Numbered from the stretch's first letter, positions 1-10,044 are shown. The stretch is 64,000 nucleotides of DNA from Psychromarinibacter sp048262455 (GCA_048262455.1 JBLXFD010000003.1:1-64000), one strand, 5' to 3'. Notes: generated by a model from the sequence alone, not told the origin. Program-made: numbers and translations.

Positions 1-117
1 GAAGTCACCGAAATACTTGGTGATCGCCGCCGTCAGCGTCGTCTTGCCGTGGTCCACGTGCCCGATCGTGCCGATGTTCACGTGCGGTTTGGTGCGTTCG
101 AACTTTGCCTTGCCCAT
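1..117 (-). CDS. tuf: Translation elongation factor EF-Tu (5' end only)
   Basis: Only the first 39 codons lie in the window, so this gene is cut by the left edge. The N-terminus MGKAKFERTKPHVNIGTIGH is followed by the P-loop GHVDHGKTTLTAAI, which is diagnostic of EF-Tu, the GTPase that delivers aminoacyl-tRNA to the ribosome. It is the last visible gene of the str operon, 85 bases after the fusA stop. That spacer contains strong alternative hairpins and a Shine-Dalgarno-like GGAGACCC just before the start codon. Alphaproteobacteria often carry two tuf copies, and this would be the str-operon copy. Confidence 0.97.
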   Translation of the reverse strand, partial: MGKAKFERTKPHVNIGTIGHVDHGKTTLTAAITKYFGDF

Positions 118-142
118 CTTGGGTCTCCTTGTCGTGTCGGGT

Positions 143-195
143 GGCGGGGTGGCCCCGCCCTACGGGGTGGTGGGTAGGGCGGGGTTCACCCCGCC
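143..195 (-). promoter_or_regulatory. Alternative hairpins in the fusA-tuf spacer
   Basis: Three overlapping perfect inverted repeats lie here. Arms 143-149 and 153-159 (7 bp) form one hairpin and arms 178-184 and 189-195 (7 bp) form another. Arms 153-163 and 174-184 (11 bp, CCCCGCCCTAC and its complement) form a third that excludes both. There is no clear U-tract. Such mutually exclusive structures between two co-transcribed genes could act in attenuation, RNA processing or stability. Function is inference. Confidence 0.5.
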
Positions 196-202
196 GTCCC
201 GG

Positions 203-2326
<2,124 letters not shown>

Positions 2327-2351
2327 TGTTGGGCCTCAGCTCAGAATTGAT

Positions 2352-2822
2352 TTACCAGCGGTAATGGCTGAACGCTTTGTTCGCGTCGGCCATCTTGTGG
2401 GTGTCTTCGCGCTTCTTCACGGCAGAGCCGCGGCCGTTGACCGCATCGACCAGCTCGCCCGCCAGGCGCTCTTCCATGGTGTTCTCGTTGCGCGCGCGGC
2501 TGGCGTTGATCAGCCAGCGGATCGCCAGCGCCTCGCGGCGCTCGGGGCGCACCTCGACCGGCACCTGGTAGGTGGCGCCGCCGACCCGGCGAGAGCGGAC
2601 CTCGACCGAGGGTTTGATGTTGTCGAGGCTCTCGTGGAACACTTCCAGCGGCGACTTCTTCAGCTTGCTCTCGACCCGGTCGAAGGCGTTGTAGACGATG
2701 CCTTCCGCGACCGACTTCTTGCCGTCGATCATCAGGTTGTTCATGAACTTGGTCAGCACCCGGTCGCCGTACTTGGCGTCGGGCAGGATTTCGCGTTTTT
2801 CAGCGGCGTGACGGCGGGACAT
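2352..2822 (-). CDS. rpsG: 30S ribosomal protein uS7
   Basis: The 156-residue product begins MSRRHAAEKREILPDAKYGD and contains the conserved segments LTKFMNNLMIDGKKSVAEGI and VGGATYQVPVEVRPERR of uS7. This primary 16S rRNA-binding protein organises the 30S head and contacts tRNA at the exit site. The C-terminus SHYRW is typical of alphaproteobacterial versions. It sits between rpsL and fusA in the conserved str operon. The 99-base spacer upstream, after rpsL, contains a GC-rich hairpin at 2854-2874 that could be a processing or autoregulatory structure. Confidence 0.99.
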   Translation of the reverse strand: MSRRHAAEKREILPDAKYGDRVLTKFMNNLMIDGKKSVAEGIVYNAFDRVESKLKKSPLEVFHESLDNIKPSVEVRSRRVGGATYQVPVEVRPERREALAIRWLINASRARNENTMEERLAGELVDAVNGRGSAVKKREDTHKMADANKAFSHYRW

Positions 2823-2921
2823 CTTGTGGTACCTTCGTGCTTTTTCTCATCGCGCCCCGGACGGGTTCCGGGGCCTGTTGGATCGGAGATCCCGGTCAGG
2901 ACCGGGAGAATGCCTCCGGCA

Positions 2922-3293
2922 TCACTTCGGCTTCTTGGCGCCGTACTTCGAGCGCCGCTGCTTGCGGTCCTTGACGCCCTGGGTATCCAGCACACCGCGG
3001 AGGATGTGGTAGCGCACGCCCGGAAGGTCTTTCACCCGGCCGCCACGGATCAGGACCACCGAGTGTTCCTGCAGGTTGTGGCTTTCACCCGGAATGTAGC
3101 TGATCACCTCGTAACCATTGGTCAGGCGCACCTTGGCAACCTTCCGCATGGCCGAGTTCGGCTTCTTCGGCGTCGTGGTGTAGACGCGGGTGCAGACGCC
3201 GCGCTTCTGCGGGCAGCTCTCCAGGTGCTGGGACTTGGAGCGTTTCACTTTCGGCTGCCGCGGCTTGCGGATCAGCTGCTGGATCGTTGGCAT
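2922..3293 (-). CDS. rpsL: 30S ribosomal protein uS12
   Basis: The 123-residue protein has the universal uS12 sequence, including TTPKKPNSAMRKVAKVRLTNG and RGGRVKDLPGVRYH. It lies near the decoding centre and influences translational accuracy. Lys43 and Lys88 (numbering with Met) are both lysine, which is the streptomycin-sensitive state known from the family. Asp89, the residue that is methylthiolated in E. coli, is present. It is the first gene of the str operon here, about 210 bases downstream of the predicted transcription start. Confidence 0.99.
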   Translation of the reverse strand: MPTIQQLIRKPRQPKVKRSKSQHLESCPQKRGVCTRVYTTTPKKPNSAMRKVAKVRLTNGYEVISYIPGESHNLQEHSVVLIRGGRVKDLPGVRYHILRGVLDTQGVKDRKQRRSKYGAKKPK

Positions 3294-3509
3294 TCCGGTT
3301 TATTCCCCGTGTTGCAACACATTGTGTCATGGGGCGCGCGCCCCGGTTGATGTCGGTCGTGAATCACGCGTCCGCAAAACACGAAAACCGCACCCGTCCC
3401 CATCTGCGGGAACGACGCGGTGGAAATTCAGAGGATCGAAGCCCGACGGCCTGGATCATGACCACTCAAAGTCTGTGACAGACAAGGTCCCCCCTGTCCG
3501 AGTGGGCGC

Positions 3510-3538
3510 CGTATAGGGTGAGTCCCGGACCTTGTCAA
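3510..3538 (-). promoter_or_regulatory. Sigma-70-type promoter of the str operon
   Basis: Read on the minus strand, a perfect TTGACA box (3533-3538) is followed after exactly 17 bases by TATACG (3510-3515). Transcription would begin near 3503 and give a leader of about 210 bases before rpsL. The long leader leaves room for control at the RNA level. Its position upstream of the first ribosomal protein gene supports the call. Confidence 0.75.
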
Positions 3539-3565
3539 CAGCGCCTCCCGGCGCCGGGGCAAAGC

Positions 3566-4486
3566 CTACTCCCTCTGCCGGACCCCCTGCCGCGCCGGGG
3601 CCGAGGGCGCGGCCGACTGCGCCGCCAGCCGGCGCTCGCGGTAGAAGGTGTAGACCCCGGTGGCCACCACGATCCCGGCCCCCGTCAGCGTCAGCAGGCC
3701 CGGCCAGTCGCCGAAGACCACGAAGCCCAGCACCAGCGCCCAGAGCAGCGCGGTATAGCGGAACGGGGCCACCACCGCCACCTCGCCCACCCGCATTGCC
3801 GAGACGCTGAAGACGTAGCCGCCGATCACCAGGAACGAGGCCATGCCCAGCTGCGCCGTGGCCTTGCCCGACATCGGCGCCCACTCGATGAAGATCGAGC
3901 CGATGCCGAAGAACACCATCACCGCCACCGCGTTGAACAGCGCCACCGTCAGGTTCGGCACCTCCGCCGACAGCCGCCGCGACAGCAGGTCGCGCACCGT
4001 CACCATGACCACCGCCACCAGCGCGTAGACCGAGTAGTGATTAAACCCCTCGCCCCCCGGCCGCACGATCAGCAGGACCCCGCAGAACCCCACGAGGATC
4101 GCCACAAGGCGCCGCCAGCCCACCGCCTCTCCGAGGAACAGCGCCCCCGCCAGGGTGATCGACAACGGCATCACCTGCATGATCGCGGTGGCATTGGCGA
4201 TCGGCATGTTGAAGATCGCCGTGAGGAAGAAGTAGGCGGATCCCACCTCGGTCACGTTGCGCATCAGCACGATCTTCACGTCCCGCGCCGGCAGCCGCAG
4301 CCGCAGCCCGCCCAGCGCCCAGGCCAGCACGAACAGCATCACCGATGTGACCATGCCCCGCAGGAACAGCGCCTGGAACAGCGGCAGCTCGTCCGACAGC
4401 GCCTTCATGCAGACGTCGTTGACGGTGAAGGCGGCCATCGCCCCCACCATGAGGACGGCGCCCCGCAGGTTGTCGGAAAGCGGCAT
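3566..4486 (-). CDS. DMT-superfamily (EamA) membrane transporter
   Basis: This 306-residue protein shows about ten hydrophobic segments in two EamA-like halves, the first beginning MPLSDNLRGAVLMVGAMAAF and the second near TVRDLLSRRLSAEVPNLTVA. Members export or exchange small metabolites, amino acids or nucleotide sugars in the inner membrane, but the substrate cannot be told from sequence. The start ATG lies 9 bases downstream of the stop of the glycosyltransferase gene on the same strand, so the two may be co-transcribed. This is one of three DMT permeases in the window. Confidence 0.9.
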   Translation of the reverse strand: MPLSDNLRGAVLMVGAMAAFTVNDVCMKALSDELPLFQALFLRGMVTSVMLFVLAWALGGLRLRLPARDVKIVLMRNVTEVGSAYFFLTAIFNMPIANATAIMQVMPLSITLAGALFLGEAVGWRRLVAILVGFCGVLLIVRPGGEGFNHYSVYALVAVVMVTVRDLLSRRLSAEVPNLTVALFNAVAVMVFFGIGSIFIEWAPMSGKATAQLGMASFLVIGGYVFSVSAMRVGEVAVVAPFRYTALLWALVLGFVVFGDWPGLLTLTGAGIVVATGVYTFYRERRLAAQSAAPSAPARQGVRQRE

Positions 4487-4495
4487 TGGGGCGGC

Positions 4496-5311
4496 TCAGA
4501 CCGCCCGCAGGTGCTTGAAGTCGCCCAGCTTGCGCCCGAACCGTTCGCTCAGCAGCGCGTCGATCTCCTTGTTCGGCAGCTCCAGCTTCAGCCCGGTGCG
4601 GTGCGGGTTCGCCTTGTTGTCCTGGTGGATGGTGCGGACGTAGGCATAGTGCTGGGTGTCGGAATAGGCGTTGAAGTACTGCGGCAGCTGGCGGTGATCG
4701 ACGCGGTAGATGTTCTCGCGGTAGCTCACCGGCGCGATCAGCGCGGCGCCGACGCTCAGCGGCGTGCGCTCGCAGGTCGGGTAGACCAGCGTCTTGTCCT
4801 CGCGCCGCTCCAGGTAGAAGCCCAGGTTGTGGGCGATAGAGGCCGGGTTGTCCTCGCCCCCGATCATTGCCACCCGCGGCGCCATGTCCTTCAGCCGCTC
4901 GACGAACTGGTCGTCGATGGCGTCGTCGTCGTCGAAGCGGAAGGTGGTGCGGTGGGTGTAGCCCTGGTGCGGCACGTCGCGGAAGGCGTTCTTGATGCCC
5001 GAGTAATGGTGCTGCGGCTCGGCCTCGACGATCGACACGCAGGGGATCCCCGCCGTCGTCTCGCGCAGCCGCTGCTTCCAGGGATCGGGCATGTTGGCGC
5101 CCACCAGCAGGATGCAGGTGAAGTCCTGGTCGGTCTGCTGGCGCAGCGAGGGCAGGCAATAGGCCTCGAACAGGGCAAAGCGCCGCTCCAGCCGGTCCTC
5201 GGCGAACAGGAAGCCCTCCATGTCCTCGATGGTGTCGAAACCGGGGTAGAAATTTCCGATGGTGGCGAAGGAGAAGCGGATCAGCCCCACCACCTGATTG
5301 ACGATATCCAT
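4496..5311 (-). CDS. Putative rhamnosyltransferase-like glycosyltransferase
   Basis: The sequence IRFSFATIGNFYPG near the N-terminus, LFEAYCLPSLRQQTDQDF and the acidic metal-binding run RFDDDDAID match the putative rhamnosyl transferase family (PF11316 in my recollection). These are GT-A-fold enzymes thought to add sugars to surface polymers. A TTG nine bases further upstream is possible, but the ATG at 5311 is preferred and gives 271 residues. The gene is divergent from a second glycosyltransferase at 5451, suggesting a small glycan-decoration locus. Donor and acceptor are unknown. Confidence 0.75.
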   Translation of the reverse strand: MDIVNQVVGLIRFSFATIGNFYPGFDTIEDMEGFLFAEDRLERRFALFEAYCLPSLRQQTDQDFTCILLVGANMPDPWKQRLRETTAGIPCVSIVEAEPQHHYSGIKNAFRDVPHQGYTHRTTFRFDDDDAIDDQFVERLKDMAPRVAMIGGEDNPASIAHNLGFYLERREDKTLVYPTCERTPLSVGAALIAPVSYRENIYRVDHRQLPQYFNAYSDTQHYAYVRTIHQDNKANPHRTGLKLELPNKEIDALLSERFGRKLGDFKHLRAV

Positions 5312-5450
5312 GTAAAACAACCTGCTCGTTATGCCCCGGCGGGACGATGGCAGCGGCGTGGGGCATGGTCAACACGCCGCGGCGGTGACGGGTGGACTTG
5401 GCCCGCGCCTGCGGCGAAGCTGCCGCGCAAAGGCGCGGGGAGAGCGGGAC

Positions 5451-6443
5451 TTGGCGGAAGAGGGCAGGCATCTGGTCGCGGCGGGGATGCGGAACGAGGG
5501 GGCCTTCCTGCTGGAATGGGTCTGCTGGTACCGGATGCTGGGCTTCGACATCCTCGTGGCCACCAACGACTGCACCGACCACTCGCCGCAGATGCTGAAC
5601 CTGCTGGCAGAGGCCGGCTGGCTGCACCACGCCCCGCATCGCCCCGCCGAGGGCACGCCGCCCAAGCGGTCGGCCTACCGCACCATCCGCACCCACGAGG
5701 CCACCGCCCGCGCCGGCTGGCTGCTGATCTGCGACGTCGACGAGTTCCTTGTGCTGCACGAGGGCGACGGCACCATCGCCGGCTACCTCGACGGCGCCGA
5801 GGGGTTCCACGGGATGGGCATCCACTGGAAGGTCTTCGGCCACGGTGGCCAGGAAACCTGGCGCGACGAGCTGGTGCACCGCATGTTCACCCGCTGCGCC
5901 GCGACCCGGCACAAGGCGAACAACTCGTTCAAGTCGCTGGTCCGCAACCCCACCGCCTTTCGCCAGTTCTCTGACCACTCGCCGCGCGGCTTCGACGGCG
6001 AATGGGGCAAGGACGGCAATATCTGGATCGACGTGGCGGGGCGGAAGATGGGGGGCTACGATCCCAACGGCCACGCCCAGCGCGCCACCTCGAACGACCG
6101 CATCACTCACGCGGGGGCGCAGCTAAACCACTACGTGATCCGCTCGCTGGAAAGCTTCGCGATGAAGCGCGGCACCCCCAGCGCCAGCGCCCTGCGCGAC
6201 CGCTACGACGACCGGTTCTTCGACAACTTCGACCGCAACGAGGCCGAGGACCGCTCTGCCCTCGCCTGCGCCCCCCGCTTCGACGCGGTCCACGCAGAGG
6301 CGATGGCCCTGCCCGGCCTCGCGCGCCTGCACCACCTCGGCTGCGCCGACTACGCCGCCCGGCTGGCCGCCGCGGCGGGCATCGAGGCGCGGGACGATCC
6401 GCGCTGGCGGCACCACATGGAAATGGCCGGGGCTGGCGGCTGA
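5451..6443 (+). CDS. Family 2-like glycosyltransferase
   Basis: The protein carries MRNEGAFLLEWVCWYRMLGF, TNDCTDHS and the DxD-type motif ICDVDEFLVLH, which together mark the Glyco_tranf_2_4 group of GT-A glycosyltransferases. Family members normally have about ten residues before the MRNEG motif. The TTG at 5451, with GGGGAGAG just upstream, fits that and gives 330 residues. An in-frame ATG at 5331 would add 40 atypical residues. No membrane segment is evident. Its divergent neighbour is another glycosyltransferase, so it probably acts in surface polysaccharide or protein glycosylation. The acceptor is unknown. Confidence 0.8.
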   Translation: MAEEGRHLVAAGMRNEGAFLLEWVCWYRMLGFDILVATNDCTDHSPQMLNLLAEAGWLHHAPHRPAEGTPPKRSAYRTIRTHEATARAGWLLICDVDEFLVLHEGDGTIAGYLDGAEGFHGMGIHWKVFGHGGQETWRDELVHRMFTRCAATRHKANNSFKSLVRNPTAFRQFSDHSPRGFDGEWGKDGNIWIDVAGRKMGGYDPNGHAQRATSNDRITHAGAQLNHYVIRSLESFAMKRGTPSASALRDRYDDRFFDNFDRNEAEDRSALACAPRFDAVHAEAMALPGLARLHHLGCADYAARLAAAAGIEARDDPRWRHHMEMAGAGG

Positions 6444-6481
6444 GGCCCCCCCTCACCGCGCCCCGGCCATACCACCCCACC

Positions 6482-6943
6482 TCACGCGAAGATGTCGTAG
6501 TCCTCCTGCGCCTCGTCGTCCTTCATGGCGTGCCGCTCGTCCTCGTCGCCGGGATCGTCCTGCAGGTAGAAGTCCTTGCAGAAGTCGTCGAGGTCGTGGA
6601 ACTTCTGGTGCCCCTCGCCATTCTCGAACCCGGTGCTGCCGTGCTGATGACCGACGCCGTTCTGATGGCCGGGGCTGTCCTCGCGGTGGCCCACCGGGGT
6701 CGCCTTGTCACCGGGTCCGCCTTGGTCCTTGCCGCCCCCGGGATGCTCCTTGTCCTCCTCGGGACAGCCGCAGTTCCCATGGTCGTCCGGATGGAATTTC
6801 TGGTGCCCCTCGCCATTGGTCCAGCCGGTGCTGCCATGCTGATGGCCCACGCCGTTCTGGTGGCCGGTGCTGTCTTCCTGGTGGCCAACAGGGGTGGCTT
6901 TCTCTTCGCCCTGGGCAAAGAGCTTCTTCAACGCGCCGCGCAT
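6482..6943 (-). CDS. Histidine-rich protein with a 37-residue tandem duplication
   Basis: I do not recognise this 153-residue protein. Residues 15-51 and 80-116 are near-identical copies (33 of 37 positions) with the core GHQNGVGHQHGSTG. Each unit is itself built of Gly-His-Gln turns. The protein has about 15 histidines, a CGC motif between the repeats and a very acidic C-terminus (PGDEDERHAMKDDEAQEDYD). There is no signal peptide or membrane segment. A basic N-terminus (MRGALKKLFAQ) precedes the repeats. The start chosen is ATG at 6943; a TTG at 7009 would add 22 residues. Metal binding is plausible from composition but is inference. It converges on the glycosyltransferase gene. Confidence 0.7.
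   Translation of the reverse strand: MRGALKKLFAQGEEKATPVGHQEDSTGHQNGVGHQHGSTGWTNGEGHQKFHPDDHGNCGCPEEDKEHPGGGKDQGGPGDKATPVGHREDSPGHQNGVGHQHGSTGFENGEGHQKFHDLDDFCKDFYLQDDPGDEDERHAMKDDEAQEDYDIFA
6596..6706 (-). repeat. Coding repeat unit 2 of the His-rich protein
   Basis: This encodes residues 80-116 (from KATPVGHRED to GHQKFH). It differs from unit 1 at only four residues, two of them in the Trp-Thr versus Phe-Glu pair. The period between units is 65 codons. Confidence 0.85.
6791..6901 (-). repeat. Coding repeat unit 1 of the His-rich protein
   Basis: This encodes residues 15-51 (from KATPVGHQED to GHQKFH). The nucleotide sequence is also closely similar to unit 2, which points to a recent duplication or gene conversion. 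Confidence 0.85.
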
Positions 6944-7118
6944 GATCTGCACTCGTTCGTTACCGCCCCCGGTAAGGACAGGGGTGCCGCATTGCCCTTG
7001 TTCCGACAAGAAAAACCCGCATTTCGCCCGGTTTCCGCCGCAAATGGTTTCCCTTGCGGAAACATCCGGGGCGGAAAGCGCGGATAGATGCGGCGGCGTG
7101 GCCGGTGCGGCAGCGGAA

Positions 7119-7877
7119 CTAGACGAACTGCTCGCGGATCAGCCGTTCCTCCAGCCCGTGGCCGGGGTCGAAGAGCAGCCGGTGGCGCACGCTGCGCTCG
7201 GCGCGGATCTCGACCGAGACCACCCGCTCCACCGCGCGGGAATCGGCGTCGGCCATCACCGGGCGCTTCTCCGGCTCCAGCACGTCGAAGCGCACCTTCG
7301 CCCCCATCGGCAGCAGCGCCCCCCGCCAGCGGCGGGGGCGGAAGGCGGCCATGGCGGTCAGCGCCAGCACGTCGGAGCCCACCGGCAGGATCGGACCGTG
7401 GGCGGAATAGTTGTAGGCGGTGGACCCCGCCGGCGTCGACACCAGCGCGCCGTCGCAGACCAGTTCCGCCATCCGCACCCGGCCGTCCACCGTGATCCGC
7501 AGCTTGGCGGCCTGCGGGCCCACCCGCAGCAGCGAGACCTCGTTGATCGCCAGTTCCTCCTGCACGCGGCCGTCCGGGGTCTCTGCCCGCATGTGCAGCG
7601 GGTGGATCACCGTCTCTTCCGCCGCCGCGACGCGGGCCATCAGGTCGGTGGTGTCGAAGGCGTTCATCAGGAAGCCCACGGTTCCCCGGTTCATCCCGTA
7701 GACCGGGGTGTCCAGGTGCATGGTGCCGTGCAGCGTCTGCAGCATGAAGCCGTCGCCCCCCAGCGCCACGATGACATCCGCGTCCTCCAGCGCCACGGCG
7801 CCGTAGCGTTCCGCCAGCGCGTCCAGCGCCTCGCGGGCGATCTCGGCGTCGCTGGCGACGAATGCGATCCTGGGCAA
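7119..7877 (-). CDS. nadK: NAD kinase
   Basis: The product phosphorylates NAD to NADP. It shows the family hallmarks VIVALGGDGFMLQTLH with the catalytic GGDG, then YGMNRGTVGFLMN, INEVSLLR and the glycine-rich DGALVSTPAGSTAYNYSAHG. The start chosen is the TTG at 7877, preceded at the right distance by AGGAGGG (7884-7890). This gives 252 residues beginning (M)PRIAFVASDA, as expected for alphaproteobacterial NadK. A longer frame to 7964 would add 29 unconserved residues. It is divergent from glyA. Confidence 0.95.
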   Translation of the reverse strand: MPRIAFVASDAEIAREALDALAERYGAVALEDADVIVALGGDGFMLQTLHGTMHLDTPVYGMNRGTVGFLMNAFDTTDLMARVAAAEETVIHPLHMRAETPDGRVQEELAINEVSLLRVGPQAAKLRITVDGRVRMAELVCDGALVSTPAGSTAYNYSAHGPILPVGSDVLALTAMAAFRPRRWRGALLPMGAKVRFDVLEPEKRPVMADADSRAVERVVSVEIRAERSVRHRLLFDPGHGLEERLIREQFV

Positions 7878-7927
7878 GGGCGGCCCTCCTCGCCGCCCAA
7901 TTTGCAAGCTGAAGGCGGGATTACAAG

Positions 7928-7944
7928 CCAAAGCGACGCTTTGG
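7928..7944. promoter_or_regulatory. Perfect 17-base palindrome in the nadK-glyA divergent region
   Basis: The sequence CCAAAGCGACGCTTTGG has 8-base arms around a single central base. A one-base centre suits a dimeric protein operator better than an RNA hairpin. It lies 51 bases upstream of nadK and 71 bases upstream of glyA. The binding protein is unknown. Confidence 0.4.
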
Positions 7945-8014
7945 CCCTTTCCTGACCGCGCCATGCTGCGGTAAGGACCGCGCGTCTTCCACCTGATGCA
8001 AGGGAGTGCGTGCC

Positions 8015-9310
8015 ATGAACGCCCCGCACCGCGACACCGGTTTCTTTACCCAGTCCCTCGAAGACCGCGACCCCGAACTGCACGGCGCCGTCGTCAAGGA
8101 GCTTGGCCGCCAGCGCGAGGAGATCGAGCTGATCGCCTCGGAGAACATCGTCTCGCTCGCGGTGCTCGAGGCCCAGGGGTCGATCCTGACCAACAAGTAC
8201 GCCGAAGGTTACCCGGGCAAGCGCTACTACGGCGGCTGCCAGTACGTCGACATTGCCGAGACCCTGGCGATCGAGCGCGCCAAGGAACTGTTCGGCGCGG
8301 GCTTCGCCAACGTGCAGCCGAACTCCGGCAGCCAGATGAACCAGGCGGTCTTCCTGGCGCTGCTGCAGCCGGGCGACACCTTCATGGGCCTGGACCTGAA
8401 CTCCGGCGGCCACCTGACCCACGGCTCGCCCGTGAACATGTCGGGCAAGTGGTTCGACGTGGTGTCCTACGGGGTGCGCGAGGAAGACAACCTGCTGGAC
8501 ATGGACGACATCCGCGCCAAGGCGCGCGAGCACAAACCTAAACTGATCCTCGCCGGCGGCACCGCCTATTCGCGGGTCTGGGACTGGGCCGCCTTCCGCG
8601 AGATCGCCGACGAGGTGGGCGCCTGGCTGATGGTGGACATGGCCCATATCGCCGGGCTGGTGGCGGGCGGCGTGCATCCCTCGCCGGTGCCCCATGCCCA
8701 CGTGGTGACCTCCACCACCCACAAGTCCCTGCGCGGCCCGCGCGGCGGGCTGATCCTGTCCAACGACGAGGCGATCGCGAAGAAGATCAACTCCGCCGTC
8801 TTCCCCGGCCTGCAGGGCGGCCCGCTGATGCACGCCATCGCCGGCAAGGCGGTGGCCTTCGGCGAGGCGCTGCGGCCCGAGTTCAAGGACTATGCCGCGC
8901 AGGTGGTCGAGAACGCCCGCGCCATGGCGGCGCAGCTGCAAAAGGGCGGCATCGACGTGGTCTCGGGTGGCACCGACAACCACCTGATGCTGGCCGACCT
9001 GCGGCCCAAGGGCGTCACCGGCAAGGCCGCCGAGGCGGCGCTGGGACGCGCGCACATCACCTGCAACAAGAACGGCGTGCCCTTCGATCCGGAAAAGCCC
9101 TTCGTGACCTCGGGCATCCGGCTGGGCACCCCCGCCGGCACCACCCGCGGCTTCGGCGTGCCGGAGTTCCGGCAGATCTCCGACTGGATCGTCGAGGTGA
9201 TCGACGGGCTGGCGGCGAACGGGGCCGAGGGCAACTCCGCGGTGGAAGAGAAGGTGAAGGCCGAGGTCTCTGCCCTCTGCGCCCGCTTCCCGATCTACCC
9301 CGGCCTCTGA
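8015..9310 (+). CDS. glyA: Serine hydroxymethyltransferase
   Basis: This 431-residue PLP enzyme interconverts serine and glycine with tetrahydrofolate, feeding one-carbon metabolism. Visible landmarks are ELIASENIVS, the substrate loop EGYPGKRYYGGCQYVD, VDMAHIAGLVAGG and the PLP-lysine motif TTTHKSLRGPRGG with Lys237. The ATG at 8015 has AGGGAG at 8001-8006, so the upstream GTG at 8006 is not needed. Length is normal. A GC-rich inverted repeat just after the stop (around 9331-9357) may help end transcription. Confidence 0.98.
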   Translation: MNAPHRDTGFFTQSLEDRDPELHGAVVKELGRQREEIELIASENIVSLAVLEAQGSILTNKYAEGYPGKRYYGGCQYVDIAETLAIERAKELFGAGFANVQPNSGSQMNQAVFLALLQPGDTFMGLDLNSGGHLTHGSPVNMSGKWFDVVSYGVREEDNLLDMDDIRAKAREHKPKLILAGGTAYSRVWDWAAFREIADEVGAWLMVDMAHIAGLVAGGVHPSPVPHAHVVTSTTHKSLRGPRGGLILSNDEAIAKKINSAVFPGLQGGPLMHAIAGKAVAFGEALRPEFKDYAAQVVENARAMAAQLQKGGIDVVSGGTDNHLMLADLRPKGVTGKAAEAALGRAHITCNKNGVPFDPEKPFVTSGIRLGTPAGTTRGFGVPEFRQISDWIVEVIDGLAANGAEGNSAVEEKVKAEVSALCARFPIYPGL

Positions 9311-9394
9311 CCGGCGCATGCCCCCCCGGCGCGGCGCCCTCGACAGGTGCCGCGCCCCGTGATCTGCTGCCCCGGCATCAACGGAGGCAGGAAC

Positions 9395-9802
9395 ATGCAG
9401 ATCACCCGCAGCGGCAGCCGCCCCTCGGCGCGCGCCAGCAGCGACTACTTCACCGGCACCGTCAGGCAGGACCCCGTCGTCGAGGCGCCGGAACCCGCGC
9501 GCGTCCGCGCCGTCTTCGTCACCTTCGAGCCGGGCGCACGCACCCACTGGCACACCCACCCGCTGGGCCAGACCCTGCACGTGGTCTCCGGCTTCGGCCT
9601 CGCGCAGACCGAGGGCGGGCCGGTGCAGGAGATCCGGCCCGGCGACAGCATCTGGATTCCGCCAGGCGAGCGCCACTGGCACGGCGCCGGCCCCGACACC
9701 GCGATGTGCCACCTGGCGATCCACGAGGCGCTGGACGGTGTCAACGTCGACTGGGAGGTGCCGGTGAGCGACGCCGACTACGGCGGCACGCGGGCGGAGT
9801 AG
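9395..9802 (+). CDS. Single-domain cupin protein
   Basis: The 135-residue product has cupin motif 1 as THWHTHPLGQTLHVVSGFG and motif 2 as PGDSIWIPPGERHWHGA. The metal-binding glutamate of motif 1 is replaced by Gln, as in the cupin subgroup with a 3-His site that I associate with small (R)-mandelonitrile lyase-like or quercetinase-like proteins. The ATG has GGAGG at 9383-9387. It probably binds a divalent metal and acts on a small organic molecule. The exact reaction cannot be assigned. It follows glyA in the same direction, 84 bases away. Confidence 0.85.
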   Translation: MQITRSGSRPSARASSDYFTGTVRQDPVVEAPEPARVRAVFVTFEPGARTHWHTHPLGQTLHVVSGFGLAQTEGGPVQEIRPGDSIWIPPGERHWHGAGPDTAMCHLAIHEALDGVNVDWEVPVSDADYGGTRAE

Positions 9803-9816
9803 CCAGTACGGCAGAG

Positions 9817-9947
9817 GGCCGGCGCCCGTCCGTGGGTGGGCGCCCCATACGCCGGTGGTCCTTGTTTTATGGCGCCACCACTCCCCCGCTCCACCCCCAC
9901 GCAAACGGTGAAGGAGCGCCCGCCCGGGGGACGGACGGGCGCTGGCC
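9817..9947. repeat. Paired GC-rich palindromes in inverted arrangement (BIME-like)
   Basis: Arms 9817-9833 and 9931-9947 are inverted copies matching at 16 of 17 bases, 97 bases apart. Each arm is also part of a local hairpin (near 9821-9843 and 9915-9942). The layout resembles two REP palindromes in opposite orientation between cupin and hydrolase genes. A related palindrome occurs at 50703-50731. Confidence 0.5.
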
Positions 9948-10044
9948 CGGCGGCACTGCGTGCCTTGTTCCGGGCCGGGTACTTCGCTCAGCCCAAGCCC
10001 CATCCCCCCTAGCCTCCCCCACCCGCCGGCGCTATTCCACGCAG

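Noticed and set aside
3518..5974. An 818-codon plus-strand frame across the DMT and glycosyltransferase genes
   Set aside because: It is His/Arg/Pro-rich and runs over genes with clear motifs on both strands and over the divergent start region.
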